A stretch of 64,000 bases of DNA from Niveispirillum lacus (GTDB lineage: Bacteria; Pseudomonadota; Alphaproteobacteria; Azospirillales; Azospirillaceae). The position numbers were made by a program, and so were the translations under genes. A model generated the notes under the pieces. It saw only the letters and a list, made by a program, of their open reading frames with translations, was not told the DNA's origin and did no database searches. This document shows, in pieces, positions 34,531 through 44,138 of this stretch. The DNA lies in assembly GCF_002251795.1 (NCBI RefSeq), contig NZ_NOXU01000017.1, positions 1 to 64,000 on the forward strand, read 5' to 3'. Position 1 is the first letter of the stretch. Each line of letters starts with the position of its first letter.

Positions 34531-34646
34531 GCGCGGCTGCTCATTATTGGGCGGAAATGGCGGTGCGGAAAGCCTGCCTGTTTCCAGAAGGGTTTGATAC
34601 ACCAGCGGGCGTCCCGGATACCAGCGCCGTGGAGCAGGCCGCACGT

Positions 34647-35234
34647 CTAGGTAGCATCCTGAGACCTCAACCATGGCAGGGCCCGGAACAGGCCAATCAG
34701 GGAGCAGGCATCCTCGATCACGGAGGCATGGATCATCTCGACGATTTGCGCCGGGGTGAACAGGCTCAGTTGGCCCAGGCCCATTTCATGGCTATCCAGA
34801 GCCGTGGTCACGGGCCGGCAATCCCGCGCCAGGAACAAGGCGCCGCGCACGGCCATGGCGGCGGCTTCGGGCAAGAAGGTACCAAGCGCAACCAGGTCAG
34901 CAGCGGTGCATTCATGGCCTGTTTCTTCCCGCAATTCACGCCTTGCGGCTTCTTCCGGGGTTTCCCCCGCATCAATGAAGCCCTTGACGATTTCCCAGCA
35001 GGCGCCGCCAACGGGATGACGCTCATTACGCAATAGCCCGATATGCCCGCCGATGACGGGAACGATGGCGGCCCCCGTGAGCAGGTCCGGCCGCTCAACG
35101 GCCGGCGCCAGGACCAGGAAATCCTCGACCCGTCGCCCGGCGGCATCCGTGACATCGTCCAGATAGACGGTCCAGCGGCTGTTGCGCACACCGACGCGGC
35201 GCTGGTTGCGGTACAGTCCCATGAGAAGCGTCAA
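34647..35234 (-). CDS. NUDIX hydrolase (ADP-sugar pyrophosphatase-like)
   Basis: This 195-residue enzyme hydrolyses nucleoside diphosphates linked to another group. The NUDIX box reads GFIDAGE-TPEEAAR-RELREETGHE (residues about 87-110), with all catalytic Glu residues. Flanking strands (GHIGLLRNERHPVGGACWEI) resemble ADP-ribose/ADP-sugar pyrophosphatases. It is upstream of E1 alpha/beta and the ColD-like gene in the same run and may tidy unwanted NDP-sugars. The 210 bases before it (35235-35444) hold nothing I can identify. Confidence 0.85.
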   Translation of the reverse strand: MTLLMGLYRNQRRVGVRNSRWTVYLDDVTDAAGRRVEDFLVLAPAVERPDLLTGAAIVPVIGGHIGLLRNERHPVGGACWEIVKGFIDAGETPEEAARRELREETGHECTAADLVALGTFLPEAAAMAVRGALFLARDCRPVTTALDSHEMGLGQLSLFTPAQIVEMIHASVIEDACSLIGLFRALPWLRSQDAT

Positions 35235-35444
35235 CCCATGTCCTGCAGCATGGTGCTGCCGGTATCGTCGGGTCTCCCCCCGAACAACGAAATTCGTAAA
35301 GGTGTCCTGCTCGTCACCATCCTGCCATACCTTCCCTTGTCTCCCTACCCGTCAGCGACCAGCGCCCCGTACCCGCAGCGACTTGATCACATCGTGCCTG
35401 CCAAGGGAGGAAACACACGGGAGCAGAGATCGGATTATTGGCGC

Positions 35445-36908
35445 TCATACGGCACCATTGCGACCACAGACAACAAGAACCGTCTTGGCGAGGATGGCGA
35501 TGTCCTGCCACAGGCTCCAGTTCTTCACATACCAGATGTCGAACATAACGCGCTGTGCATAGGACGTGTCGCTGCGACCGCTGACCTGCCACAGGCCGGT
35601 AATGCCGGGCCGGGTCTCCAGATAGAACATCACGTCCCGTCCGTAATATGTAAGCTCCTGCTGCGTGACCGGACGGGGGCCAACAAGGCTCATCTCGCCA
35701 CGCAACACGTTCAGAAGCTGAGGCACCTCGTCCAGGCTGGTGGAACGCAGAAAGCGACCGATGGGGGTGACGCGGGGATCGTCGCGCAGCTTGAAATTCT
35801 GCTCCCATTCCGCCGCGGCGGCCGGGCTCTCGGCCAGGTGACGTTCCAGGATCTGCTGGGCATCGGGGACCATGGTCCGGAATTTCAGGCAGTTGAACAG
35901 GCGCCCATTGCGCCCTACGCGCTGGTGCCGGAACAGGACCGGTCCCCCATCACGGGACACGAGCAGGGCGAACACCAGGAACAAGGGCAGGCAGATCAGG
36001 ATAAGCAGGCTGGCAACCATCAGATCAAAAACCAGCTTCACCAAACGGCGCAGCGGCTGACCCAGATTGTTGCGGGCCACCAGCAGCATGAAATCGCGGC
36101 CGATGAAACTCAACTGATCAAAGCCCAGAATAGGCAGGCCTCCCAGGGTCGGGATCACGGCAAAAGGCAGGCGCTCGCGGACCAGATCGGAGAGCAGATC
36201 ACCATAGGTGATTATCTCCTGGGCAGAGAGCGCCAGGATGACAAATCGCGCGCCCCGCTTTTCACACAGATCCGCCCAGACCCGCCCCGTCTGCGGCGAC
36301 TGCATGAGGACTGGATCAACGGTATCGATCACCGCATACCCCATGGCTGGATCTGCGGTGAAGGCCTGACGGACATGACAGGCCAGATCACCAGTGCCGA
36401 CCAGCAGCGCGGGGATCCGCCAAAGACCGAAACCATCGAGAACCCGGCGGGCGGCTGCGCGCCCCAGGGGAATGGTCAGGGCTGTCAACAGCCAGGTATT
36501 GACCAGCCAGAGCCGCGACAGGTGATACTTAGCAGCATAGACCAGAAACCCTTCCGCCAGCAGCATGATCAGACAGACCACAACAACATGGCGGTAGGCC
36601 GTCCAGGCCGGCAGGGGCAACCGGTAATGACCGAGGGCAAAAAAGATAAAAAGGGCAAAGCCAGCCAATACGGCGAACTGTGCGGCTCTATGCTGGAACG
36701 TATCCGCAATACCAACAAAATAGTCATGATCAAAAAAGAAATAATTTACCAGAACGCCAATTAAAAGTGCAACAAAAAAAGAAAATACCAGTGACAAGAA
36801 GTCGAATGAAATGAATAAGGATAGTCGCGATATGCCTGCCATCAATGCTTTGGCATTCACCGTTTTTCTAGATTTTGATGTTTCGAAATGCAATCTAATG
36901 TCTTCCAT
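35445..36908 (-). CDS. Undecaprenyl-phosphate glucose phosphotransferase, WcaJ/GumD-like
   Basis: The 487-residue membrane enzyme starts repeat-unit assembly by moving a hexose-1-phosphate to undecaprenyl phosphate. There are four N-terminal membrane segments (about residues 25-145), a soluble CoA_binding_3-like region (LLVGTGDLACHVRQAF), and a further hydrophobic segment (LMVASLLILICLPLFLVFAL). The C-terminal catalytic domain has the hallmarks GRLFNCLKFRTM, TPIGRFLRSTSLDEVPQLLN, MSLVGPRPV and ETRPGITGLWQVSGRS. It starts at ATG 36908. The first 200 bases are A/T-rich, suggesting a recombined 5' end. It heads the minus-strand run. Confidence 0.92.
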   Translation of the reverse strand: MEDIRLHFETSKSRKTVNAKALMAGISRLSLFISFDFLSLVFSFFVALLIGVLVNYFFFDHDYFVGIADTFQHRAAQFAVLAGFALFIFFALGHYRLPLPAWTAYRHVVVVCLIMLLAEGFLVYAAKYHLSRLWLVNTWLLTALTIPLGRAAARRVLDGFGLWRIPALLVGTGDLACHVRQAFTADPAMGYAVIDTVDPVLMQSPQTGRVWADLCEKRGARFVILALSAQEIITYGDLLSDLVRERLPFAVIPTLGGLPILGFDQLSFIGRDFMLLVARNNLGQPLRRLVKLVFDLMVASLLILICLPLFLVFALLVSRDGGPVLFRHQRVGRNGRLFNCLKFRTMVPDAQQILERHLAESPAAAAEWEQNFKLRDDPRVTPIGRFLRSTSLDEVPQLLNVLRGEMSLVGPRPVTQQELTYYGRDVMFYLETRPGITGLWQVSGRSDTSYAQRVMFDIWYVKNWSLWQDIAILAKTVLVVCGRNGAV

Positions 36909-37140
36909 ATCACAAATTCCACATCCACACCCTCAAGGGAATAGGGTAGAACTTCATGATCAGGTCTAAGCCTGGGTGAGACCACCATTCATAGTATGGA
37001 TGGATATGTTTTAAAATGCCTCGTTGCGCAGATCCTCTATGGCGTGGATTGATAGCTGTTAAGGATGAGTTTGATATATCTACACCCCCCTGGCGCCTCA
37101 TCATATCGCCTCCCGCCCTTGTGGCTTCACAGGCTCCCTG
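36909..37140. promoter_or_regulatory. Divergent promoter region between WcaJ-like and GT4 genes
   Basis: This 232-base, A/T-rich gap separates two operons transcribed away from each other and must hold both promoters. Several TATA-like stretches occur (for example around 36990-37015 and 37065-37080), but none has a convincing spaced -35/-10 pair, so individual promoters are not assigned. Confidence 0.45.
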
Positions 37141-38388
37141 ATGCGTATTTTGCTGCATGATTTTGGATGCTACGCCTTCATCATCCCCCTGGCCCGCTGG
37201 CTGGCGGCACAAGGGTTCGAGGTTCTGCATCTCAGCGCCGGTGAGCTGACGGGGCCACGCGGGATGCCGGTATCGCAGGCGGATGACCCGTCGGGGCTGC
37301 ACTTTTCAGCGGTGATGACCGGCCGTCCCTTCACGCGCTACGCCCTTCACCGGCGCCTTGGCGACGAATGGCGGTATGGGCGGGCCTTGCAGCGCGCCAT
37401 CGACAGCTTCCGTCCCGACCTTGTCCTGTCAGCGAACACGCCGCCGGTGGCACAGGCTCTGGCCCTGGCACACAGCCGCAAACAGGGCATTCCCTTTGTC
37501 AACTGGGTTCAGGATATTTTCAGCCTCGGGGCGGCGCCTGTGCTGGGTCGGCTGCCATGGCCATTGGGACATGTTGCGCTGGCGCTGCTGCGGCGGCTGG
37601 AATTCGGCACCATGGCGCGATCGGCGGGTCTGGTGGTGATCGCCCCGGCGTTCCTGGACAGTCTCGCAGCAAACGGGGTCCGCCATCCGCTGACCCTGGT
37701 GCGTGAAAACTGGGCCCTGCCTCCCCCCACCCAGCACGCACAGACCCTCCAGGCCGGGCACTGGGCCCAGTCGCACGGGCTGGGCGGGTGCCAGATCCTG
37801 CTGGCCGCGGGTACATTGGGCAAAAAACATGATCCCGACATCCTGGCCCGGCTGGCCAAGGGTCTGGCCGCGCAGGCAAATGCGCGGCTGGTGGTCGTCA
37901 GCCAGGGTCCGGGACGGGACCATCTGGAAAAAGTGCAGGCGGCTGAAGCACAGACGACGATGTGTCTGTTCGATTATCAGCCGGCCGCCGATGTCCCGGC
38001 AATGCTGGCCAGCGCCGATATCGGCCTTGTGCAACTCAACGCCGATGCCAATGGCATGTCCATCCCATCAAAGGTCTATAGCTACGCTGCGGCTGGACTG
38101 CCCATTCTTGCCGCCATTCCGCCGGAAAACCACGCGGCGCAGCTGATCCGCGAGCACGGATTGGGCCTGACCGTGGCACCCGATGATCATGAGGGCCTGC
38201 TGGCCGCCGCGCTGCGTCTGCTGAATGATGGCGCCTTGCGGGAGGCCTGTCGGGCTGCGGGCCTGGCCTTTACGGCGCGGCACGGCAATATGGATCTGAT
38301 TGGCCGGCAGTTCCTGGACTTTCTGGCGCAGGTCCACCGGATGGCACAGGCGGGCCCGGACGGGTCGCGCCAGCGCGTCCAGGAGTGA
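37141..38388 (+). CDS. GT4 family glycosyltransferase (WbuB-like)
   Basis: The 415-residue GT-B enzyme has the N-terminal MRILLHDFGCYAFIIPLARWLA, a membrane-associated middle helix, LLAAGTLGKKHDPDILARLA at the start of the donor half, and MSIPSKVYSYAAAGLPILAA, which corresponds to the PSK.. loop of WbuB-type sugar transferases. It adds a sugar to the growing lipid-linked unit. It overlaps the next start by four bases (GTGA). It is the first gene of the plus-strand run 37141-41091. Confidence 0.84.
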   Translation: MRILLHDFGCYAFIIPLARWLAAQGFEVLHLSAGELTGPRGMPVSQADDPSGLHFSAVMTGRPFTRYALHRRLGDEWRYGRALQRAIDSFRPDLVLSANTPPVAQALALAHSRKQGIPFVNWVQDIFSLGAAPVLGRLPWPLGHVALALLRRLEFGTMARSAGLVVIAPAFLDSLAANGVRHPLTLVRENWALPPPTQHAQTLQAGHWAQSHGLGGCQILLAAGTLGKKHDPDILARLAKGLAAQANARLVVVSQGPGRDHLEKVQAAEAQTTMCLFDYQPAADVPAMLASADIGLVQLNADANGMSIPSKVYSYAAAGLPILAAIPPENHAAQLIREHGLGLTVAPDDHEGLLAAALRLLNDGALREACRAAGLAFTARHGNMDLIGRQFLDFLAQVHRMAQAGPDGSRQRVQE

Positions 38389-39581
38389 GGATGATGAGCG
38401 GACGCGATCTCAGGGCGCGGATTCCGTTGCTTCCGCCGGGACCGGAAGCGGCACTGATCCGCCAGGCTGCCTTGTGGCCAACCGTGCCGACGGCACCCCA
38501 GGCGGATCTGCTGGCCGCAGCAGAGGATAAACGGCTGGTGGACATGGCCGTCGAACACCGGTTGCTGCCACCCTTGGGTAAGATCCTGCGGGCATCCGGC
38601 TGCGCACCGGGGTCGGCAATGCGGGCCGCTGAGCAGCAAACCATCTTCCGCAGTCTGCGTCAGATGGCCACGACGCTGACATTGCTGGGACAGTTGGAAA
38701 AGGCGGGATGCCGCGCCCTGGTCCTCAAGGGGCAGGCGCTCAGTGCGCAGCTTTACGGTCAACCAGACATACGGATGTCACACGATATCGACTTGTTGAT
38801 CGACCCGCAAACGGCCATCGCCGCCCACCATGTGATGATCAATAACGGCTATCATCCGTACTATCCTGTATCCGTAGACCGGCTCTCACTGACCACCAAG
38901 GATCAGATCTATACCGGGCCTGCCGGCCCGGTTGAGCTGCATTGGCGACTTTTCGACAACGCACTCCTCGTCCCTTGGGATTTCGAAACCCTCTGGGCCG
39001 ACAAGGCTCTGATCGCCTTATCGGGAAACAGCACGGTCCCGACCCTGAGCCGGGACCGTCATGTGCTGTACCAGGCCGTCCATGGGCTGCTCCATGGCTG
39101 GGCCCGGCTGCGCTGGCTGGCCGATATGGTGGTGCCGCTGCAACGGATTGATGACCTGGAATGCGTGCTTGATCTGGCCGAACGCTATCAGCTGTTGCCG
39201 GTCATGGTACATACGATGCGGCTGGCACGCGACGTTCTGGGGGTGGAACTGGCGATGCCGGTTCCGGGCACGGAACGCCAGCAGGCCATCGCCGATTCCA
39301 TTGACCGCCGCGTCGACAGCCTGGCCCGGACCCGCGTCACCGTCGGATATGAGCGTGTCGGCGGCTGGGCCCGGCGGCGGTTGGCGGAAAAACATCTGGC
39401 CCTGCTGATCTGCCCCAATGCAAAGGCGGCCAGGGCAGAGCTGTTCTCCCATCTGGTGGGGGTGGGCGACCTGATTGACGTGCGGCTGCCCCGGCGGCTG
39501 ACATGGCTCTATTTCCTGCTGCGACCGCTGTTGCTGCTGCGTCGCACGGTCGCCCGCGCCATCCGGAAACGGCCTGGATGA
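38385..39581 (+). CDS. Nucleotidyltransferase-family protein (NTP_transf_5-like)
   Basis: The 398-residue protein belongs to the uncharacterised PF14907-like family: GCRALVLKGQALSAQLYGQP, then DIRMSHDIDLLID with the DxD of the nucleotidyltransferase fold (about residue 128), and ELHWRLFD. Members are often found in exopolysaccharide and RiPP (lasso peptide) clusters, but their substrate is not settled. GTG 38385 overlaps the previous stop; ATG 38391 and 38394 are close alternatives. It might act on the polysaccharide here or, at a distance, on the peptide system at 46-60 kb. Confidence 0.75.
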   Translation: MRMMSGRDLRARIPLLPPGPEAALIRQAALWPTVPTAPQADLLAAAEDKRLVDMAVEHRLLPPLGKILRASGCAPGSAMRAAEQQTIFRSLRQMATTLTLLGQLEKAGCRALVLKGQALSAQLYGQPDIRMSHDIDLLIDPQTAIAAHHVMINNGYHPYYPVSVDRLSLTTKDQIYTGPAGPVELHWRLFDNALLVPWDFETLWADKALIALSGNSTVPTLSRDRHVLYQAVHGLLHGWARLRWLADMVVPLQRIDDLECVLDLAERYQLLPVMVHTMRLARDVLGVELAMPVPGTERQQAIADSIDRRVDSLARTRVTVGYERVGGWARRRLAEKHLALLICPNAKAARAELFSHLVGVGDLIDVRLPRRLTWLYFLLRPLLLLRRTVARAIRKRPG

Positions 39582-39702
39582 TGGCGGACTGTACTCCACC
39601 AGATGACATCGCCAACCCTACGTGATGGCGTGAGTATAAGGTGGACCCGGTTCGGCTGTCATAGCAATCTGTCCGGCATCCTCTCCCCACAGGACCATAC
39701 TG

Positions 39703-41091
39703 TTGTCAGCCAACACTCTGCTTTACCGGTTGCTGCTGCTCATCATCATCCTGGCGCCCCTGCCCCTGGGGTCAGCCCGGCCACTGGCCTGGACAATCCT
39801 GGCGACCGCCATCGCCCTGCTGCTGACAGGGTGGTCGCTGCTGCTGGCAATGGGAAAGGCACAGGCGCCCCTGCCAATGCAGCGGTTCCGGATTCCGGCC
39901 ATCCTGTTCCTGTTGGCGCTGGTCTGGCCGGTGGTCCAGATCCTGCCTTTTGTGCCCATCACACGGGCGGAACCGGTCTGGAACGAGATGGCGGCAGCCC
40001 TGGGCAGCGGTGCGGCCAGTCTATCACTGGACCCGGGACGGGGCGCTACCGCGCTGATGCAATGGCTGACCTATGCCGGCATTTTTTTGCTGGCGGTGCA
40101 GTTGGGGCGCCATCGCCCCCATGAGGGATTGCTGGTGCTGGCCTGGGGCGGGTGCGCTTATGCGCTTTATGGTCTGTCCCTGCATATGCTGGGGATCGAA
40201 AAGATCCTGTGGATGGATAAATGGGCCTATCAGGGCACCGTGACCTCGACCTTCGTCAACAGGAACGCCTACGCTGCCTATGCCGGAATCGGGGTCATCT
40301 GCTGTATGGCGCTGCTGGTCGACAGGCTGCGCCGACGGCGGCAGGGGTGGCGCCTGCGGGACAAGGCGGAACATATTCTGGTTCATGCGTCTCCCTATGC
40401 TATCGCCTGCCTGATTCTGGGCATGGCCCTGGCCCTGACCCAGTCACGGGCGGCATTGGCAGCAACCGGGGTCGGCCTGCTGGTGCTGTGGGCGGCGCTC
40501 TGGGGCGGCGGCATCATGCAACGGCGCAGCGCCCTGCTGTCGGCAGGGGGCCTGGTCCTGCTGGCGCTGCTGGTCCTGTCGCTGGGAGGGGAGGGAACGC
40601 TGAACCGGCTGGCAGAGGCGGGGATCCGGGATGAGACACGCAGCATCCTCAACCAGATCGGCTGGAATGCCTTCCTAAACGCCCCATTGACCGGCTATGG
40701 CCTCGGGACCTATCCGGCCATTTTGTCCATCTACCGCGATGTCAGCCTGTCACAGCCGGAAACCTTCGTGCATGCTCATAATCTGCATCTGGAGATGCTG
40801 CTGGAGATCGGCATCATCGCCGCTCTGCTGCTCTATGCTGCCGTAGGGTCGATATTGCTGACCTGTCTGATCGGTTTGCGGCGGCGGCAACGTGACCAGA
40901 TTTATCCGGCCGTGGCCCTGGCCGTTGCGACCCTGCTGATTTTGCATGGGCTGGTGGATTTCAGCCTGCAGATGCCGGCCATCGCCGCAACCTTTGCCTT
41001 TGTGCTGGGCCTGGGTCTGGCCCAATCCTTTCCGAGCGACAGCCGAAAAGGGGAAGGCACCGGCATTACTCCTGAAGCGTCGCTTCAATGA
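39703..41091 (+). CDS. O-antigen ligase/polymerase family membrane protein (Wzy_C)
   Basis: The 462-residue protein has about 11 membrane segments and the Wzy_C region: MALALTQSRAALAATGVGLL and, in the large periplasmic loop, LTGYGLGTYPAILSIY...ETFVHAHNLHLEMLLEIG, whose H.HN...E motif is typical of ligases/polymerases. It probably polymerises or ligates repeat units. The start appears to be TTG 39703 with AGGA upstream. A second polymerase-like gene lies at 26275, so the two may serve different polymers or steps. The 3' end overlaps a convergent gene by 26 bases. Confidence 0.82.
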   Translation: MSANTLLYRLLLLIIILAPLPLGSARPLAWTILATAIALLLTGWSLLLAMGKAQAPLPMQRFRIPAILFLLALVWPVVQILPFVPITRAEPVWNEMAAALGSGAASLSLDPGRGATALMQWLTYAGIFLLAVQLGRHRPHEGLLVLAWGGCAYALYGLSLHMLGIEKILWMDKWAYQGTVTSTFVNRNAYAAYAGIGVICCMALLVDRLRRRRQGWRLRDKAEHILVHASPYAIACLILGMALALTQSRAALAATGVGLLVLWAALWGGGIMQRRSALLSAGGLVLLALLVLSLGGEGTLNRLAEAGIRDETRSILNQIGWNAFLNAPLTGYGLGTYPAILSIYRDVSLSQPETFVHAHNLHLEMLLEIGIIAALLLYAAVGSILLTCLIGLRRRQRDQIYPAVALAVATLLILHGLVDFSLQMPAIAATFAFVLGLGLAQSFPSDSRKGEGTGITPEASLQ

Positions 41092-41752
41092 AGGCCTGCG
41101 CGAAAGCAGAGCGCACGGCAAGACCCGGCAGACTGTCAGGCTGAATATCCTTGATCAGACGGATTTGACGCTGCAGCAGCGCCACGCCTTCCGGGTCGAG
41201 ATAAGGCAGAAGATCCAGGCCAAGCCCCAAACGGTCCACCATGACCTGCGGCATGACAGCGCCGGTCAGCAGCGACATCCGCAGGGCGGCGGCCGCCGCC
41301 ATTGGCTCTCCCAATTCCCGGCGGATAAAGGCCAGCCTTGTCCAGGCGGCTGGATAGGCCGGGGTCTGGCGCAAGCCGGCTTCACTGGCCGCCGCCGCGC
41401 GGCGCAGGAGCTGCTGTCGTTGGGCCGCATCGGTTTGCAACAAGGCCGCCCGCAGCAGCAGCAGGCCGCCATCCGCCACCAGCCGGCCATCGCTGGTCAG
41501 TGGTCCAGCCTGATCAATGACCGCCGCGGAAGAAAGCAACGCCGTCATGCCGCCGGTGGCCGCGGGATCGGTCCGCAGCGCCAGGATATGCTGACGCGCT
41601 TCCACCACAAGACCCTCACCCGCCAGGCGGGGCAGCGCCAGGCACAGCAGAACCAGGCCGGTGCCGCCGGCTAGCAGGGCAATCCATCGGCTCTGGCGAC
41701 GGCGCCGCATGTCGCGGACCCAGTCGGTGGTGGAAGGGGCAGGCTGCGTCAT
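41066..41752 (-). CDS. Membrane-anchored helical-repeat protein of the export cluster
   Basis: The 228-residue protein has a short cytoplasmic Arg-rich segment (DMRRRRQSRW), one membrane anchor (IALLAGGTGLVLLCLALP) and then Ala/Leu-rich TPR-like helices facing the periplasm. I do not recognise an enzyme. ATG 41752 is preferred; the upstream in-frame extension overlaps the Wzc-like gene. It lies just downstream of the Wzc-like gene and is probably cotranscribed with it, so an accessory role in polymer assembly is likely. Confidence 0.62.
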   Translation of the reverse strand: MTQPAPSTTDWVRDMRRRRQSRWIALLAGGTGLVLLCLALPRLAGEGLVVEARQHILALRTDPAATGGMTALLSSAAVIDQAGPLTSDGRLVADGGLLLLRAALLQTDAAQRQQLLRRAAAASEAGLRQTPAYPAAWTRLAFIRRELGEPMAAAAALRMSLLTGAVMPQVMVDRLGLGLDLLPYLDPEGVALLQRQIRLIKDIQPDSLPGLAVRSAFAQAFIEATLQE

Positions 41753-41762
41753 GCCAATCCCG

Positions 41763-44018
41763 TCACTTGGTATAATATTCCCCATATTGGGCATAATAGG
41801 TACCGTAGTCACCATAGGCCATCTGGCGGTGACGGGCCTGATTGATCTGGGAGATGATGACGCCCTTCAGATTGACATCCATATCCCGCAACAACCGGAC
41901 CCCGATACGGACCGCATCGCGCGGCGTGGAGTTCCAGCGGATCAGATAAATCACCTGATCGGCCAGGGACGAGAGTACACGCGCATCCGAAACAGCCAGA
42001 ACCGGGGGAAGATCAATGACGATGCGGTCATACTGGCCGCGCAATGTCTGCAAGATGGCTTCTGCCTCTTCCTTGCGGACCTCTTCTGCGATGGCTTTCA
42101 GCTTACCGGCCGGCAGAAAATCAAGACCGGGGGCAATATCGCGGATCACCGCATCCTCGAGACTGGCGGAACCATCCAGCACATGCACCAGCCCCAGCTC
42201 ATTGGTACGCCCCAGCATGACATGCATACGGGGGCGGTGGATGTCGCTGTCGATCAGCAAGGTCCGCTGTCCGGAACGCGCCACCATGGTTGCAAGGCAC
42301 AAGGAGGCAAAGGTCTTGCCTTCGCGCGGGACAGAGGAGGTCATGGCAATGACGCGCCCCCCTGTCTGTTCATCGTCGGCATAGGCTTCCAGCGACACGC
42401 GCAGGCTGCGGAAAGCATCGGCGATGGCCGAACGCGGCTTGTCCGCCAGTTCGGCCACCATATTGTCGACCTTGCCACGATAAAGCGGCACCACCGACAG
42501 GGTCGGCAGCCCCGTCAGATCCTCTGCCTCATCGGAGGAGCGGATGGCATTATCCAGACGATCCAGCACAAGAATCAGCAGCAGCCCGAACCCGAGCGCA
42601 AAAACAGAGACAAGGCTGAGGGTCCAGGCCGTACGCGGGGCCGAGGGGCTGCGCGGCATCTGGGCTTCGGAAATAACGCGGGCATTGGCCCGCTGTCCGC
42701 CGCTGCCGGCCTCTGCTTCCTTCTTGAACCGCTGCAGGAACCCTTCGTAAAGGCTGCGGGTTGCCTCCGCCTGACGCTCCAATTCACGCAGCTGAATCTC
42801 CGCGCCGCCGGCATTGTCAACCGTCGACCGCAGTGCGGCCAGTTCGCGCTCCAGGGTGCGGACACCGGCACTGGCCACCTCCAGCTCATTCCCGATGGAA
42901 TCTGAGATGCGCTGCGTCTCGGCCCGGAGTTTGGATTGCAGTTCCGCCAGATCCGCCCGATAGCCGACCATGCGGGGATGCCGCTCGCCAAAAGTCTTGA
43001 TCGCCTCAGAGATCTCACGCTGCAAGATCGCCTCCTGCTCGCGCAGGCGCTGGATCAGGGGGGATTGCAGCACCTCATAAGCAGACTCGATATTGCCACT
43101 GGACAGCAGCAGCGAGCGCACCTGATTGAGCCGGGCCTGCTTCTGCGCCAGGTCGGTACGGGCGATGATCAGGCGCGTATTCAGCTCCGACAATTGCTGT
43201 CCGGTCAGGGTCTTCTGTCCCTCTCCGGAGCGCTGGAGATTGTTACGGACCCGAAACTGCTCAACAGCCGTCTCCGCCATCTGCACATCTTGGCGCAGAT
43301 TCTGGAGACGATCCTCCAGCCAGCTGCTGACCCGGCGGGCATCCTCAAAACTGGCCTCCAGACGGTCCAGCAGATATTCCTCGGTCAGGGTATTGAGGAT
43401 GAGGGCGGCCTTCTCACGGTTCTCCGAGGTGAAGGAAATATCGATCAGAAAGGTGCGGCGCTGCCATTTGGCTTCTAGTTTCCGGCTGACCTGGGCCACC
43501 ACCGCGGCCTTCTCCAGGGCTTCCACCGTCGTTGCGGCCACCTGCCCCTCGCCGGGCACCTTGGGAGAAGCGATGGCCGACAGCCAGCGCATCGGATTGA
43601 GATAGCCGATCAGGACGGCGAAACCGCTGGGTTCGCGGAGCTTGGGGTTGAACTCCGGGTCCTGGTCCAGTTTCAGGCGTTTGACAACCCGCTCGACCAG
43701 CACGCGTGATGTCAGAACACCGACCTCTGTCTGCACGGCGCTGTCCGACAGGCGCATCCGCATGTCGGTACGGGTTGAAAGCGCGTCCGTGGCTTCCGGT
43801 GCCTCGATCATGATGACGGCACTGGATGTGTAAAGAACAGTGGCTTGTTTGAGATAGAAGATGGTTGGCGCCAGGATCAGCAGCCAGCAGGCCAGCAGCA
43901 TATATTTGCCGCTCCAGATCACGCGCCACGCCCAGCGCAGCAACTGGCGGATATCAACCACAGGCTCCGAGGCGTTCTTCACCTGGAAGGTCTCTGGCTG
44001 GCCTGAACTGGTGGTCAT
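41763..44018 (-). CDS. Wzc/GumC-type polysaccharide co-polymerase with BY-kinase domain
   Basis: The 751-residue inner-membrane protein controls chain length and export. It has a Wzz domain with a first membrane segment near residue 45, a long periplasmic coiled coil (about 180-430), a GNVR-like region and a second membrane segment near 480. The cytoplasmic tyrosine autokinase has Walker A SSVPREGKT, Walker A' LLIDSDIHRP and Walker B IVIDLPPV. The tail is Tyr-rich (YGDYGTYYAQYGEYY), the autophosphorylation cluster. ATG 44018 is used; the in-frame upstream extension is not family-like. It pairs with the Wza-like protein at 22162. Confidence 0.92.
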   Translation of the reverse strand: MTTSSGQPETFQVKNASEPVVDIRQLLRWAWRVIWSGKYMLLACWLLILAPTIFYLKQATVLYTSSAVIMIEAPEATDALSTRTDMRMRLSDSAVQTEVGVLTSRVLVERVVKRLKLDQDPEFNPKLREPSGFAVLIGYLNPMRWLSAIASPKVPGEGQVAATTVEALEKAAVVAQVSRKLEAKWQRRTFLIDISFTSENREKAALILNTLTEEYLLDRLEASFEDARRVSSWLEDRLQNLRQDVQMAETAVEQFRVRNNLQRSGEGQKTLTGQQLSELNTRLIIARTDLAQKQARLNQVRSLLLSSGNIESAYEVLQSPLIQRLREQEAILQREISEAIKTFGERHPRMVGYRADLAELQSKLRAETQRISDSIGNELEVASAGVRTLERELAALRSTVDNAGGAEIQLRELERQAEATRSLYEGFLQRFKKEAEAGSGGQRANARVISEAQMPRSPSAPRTAWTLSLVSVFALGFGLLLILVLDRLDNAIRSSDEAEDLTGLPTLSVVPLYRGKVDNMVAELADKPRSAIADAFRSLRVSLEAYADDEQTGGRVIAMTSSVPREGKTFASLCLATMVARSGQRTLLIDSDIHRPRMHVMLGRTNELGLVHVLDGSASLEDAVIRDIAPGLDFLPAGKLKAIAEEVRKEEAEAILQTLRGQYDRIVIDLPPVLAVSDARVLSSLADQVIYLIRWNSTPRDAVRIGVRLLRDMDVNLKGVIISQINQARHRQMAYGDYGTYYAQYGEYYTK

Positions 44019-44138
44019 GCTATCAAATCCTGGGAAACAGACTGATGGCGAGGATACGCCTTCGGTTGAACGCGCAAAGGCGGCTTTCCTCTGCCAAGGA
44101 AAGGCCGCCACTCATCATCCGTGAAAAGAGCCATGGGC

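Noticed and set aside
35043-36764. 573-codon plus-strand frame across the NUDIX and WcaJ-like genes
   Set aside because: It is antisense to two clear enzymes with complete motifs; its product is Gln/His-rich without any domain, as expected from the opposite strand of high-GC genes.
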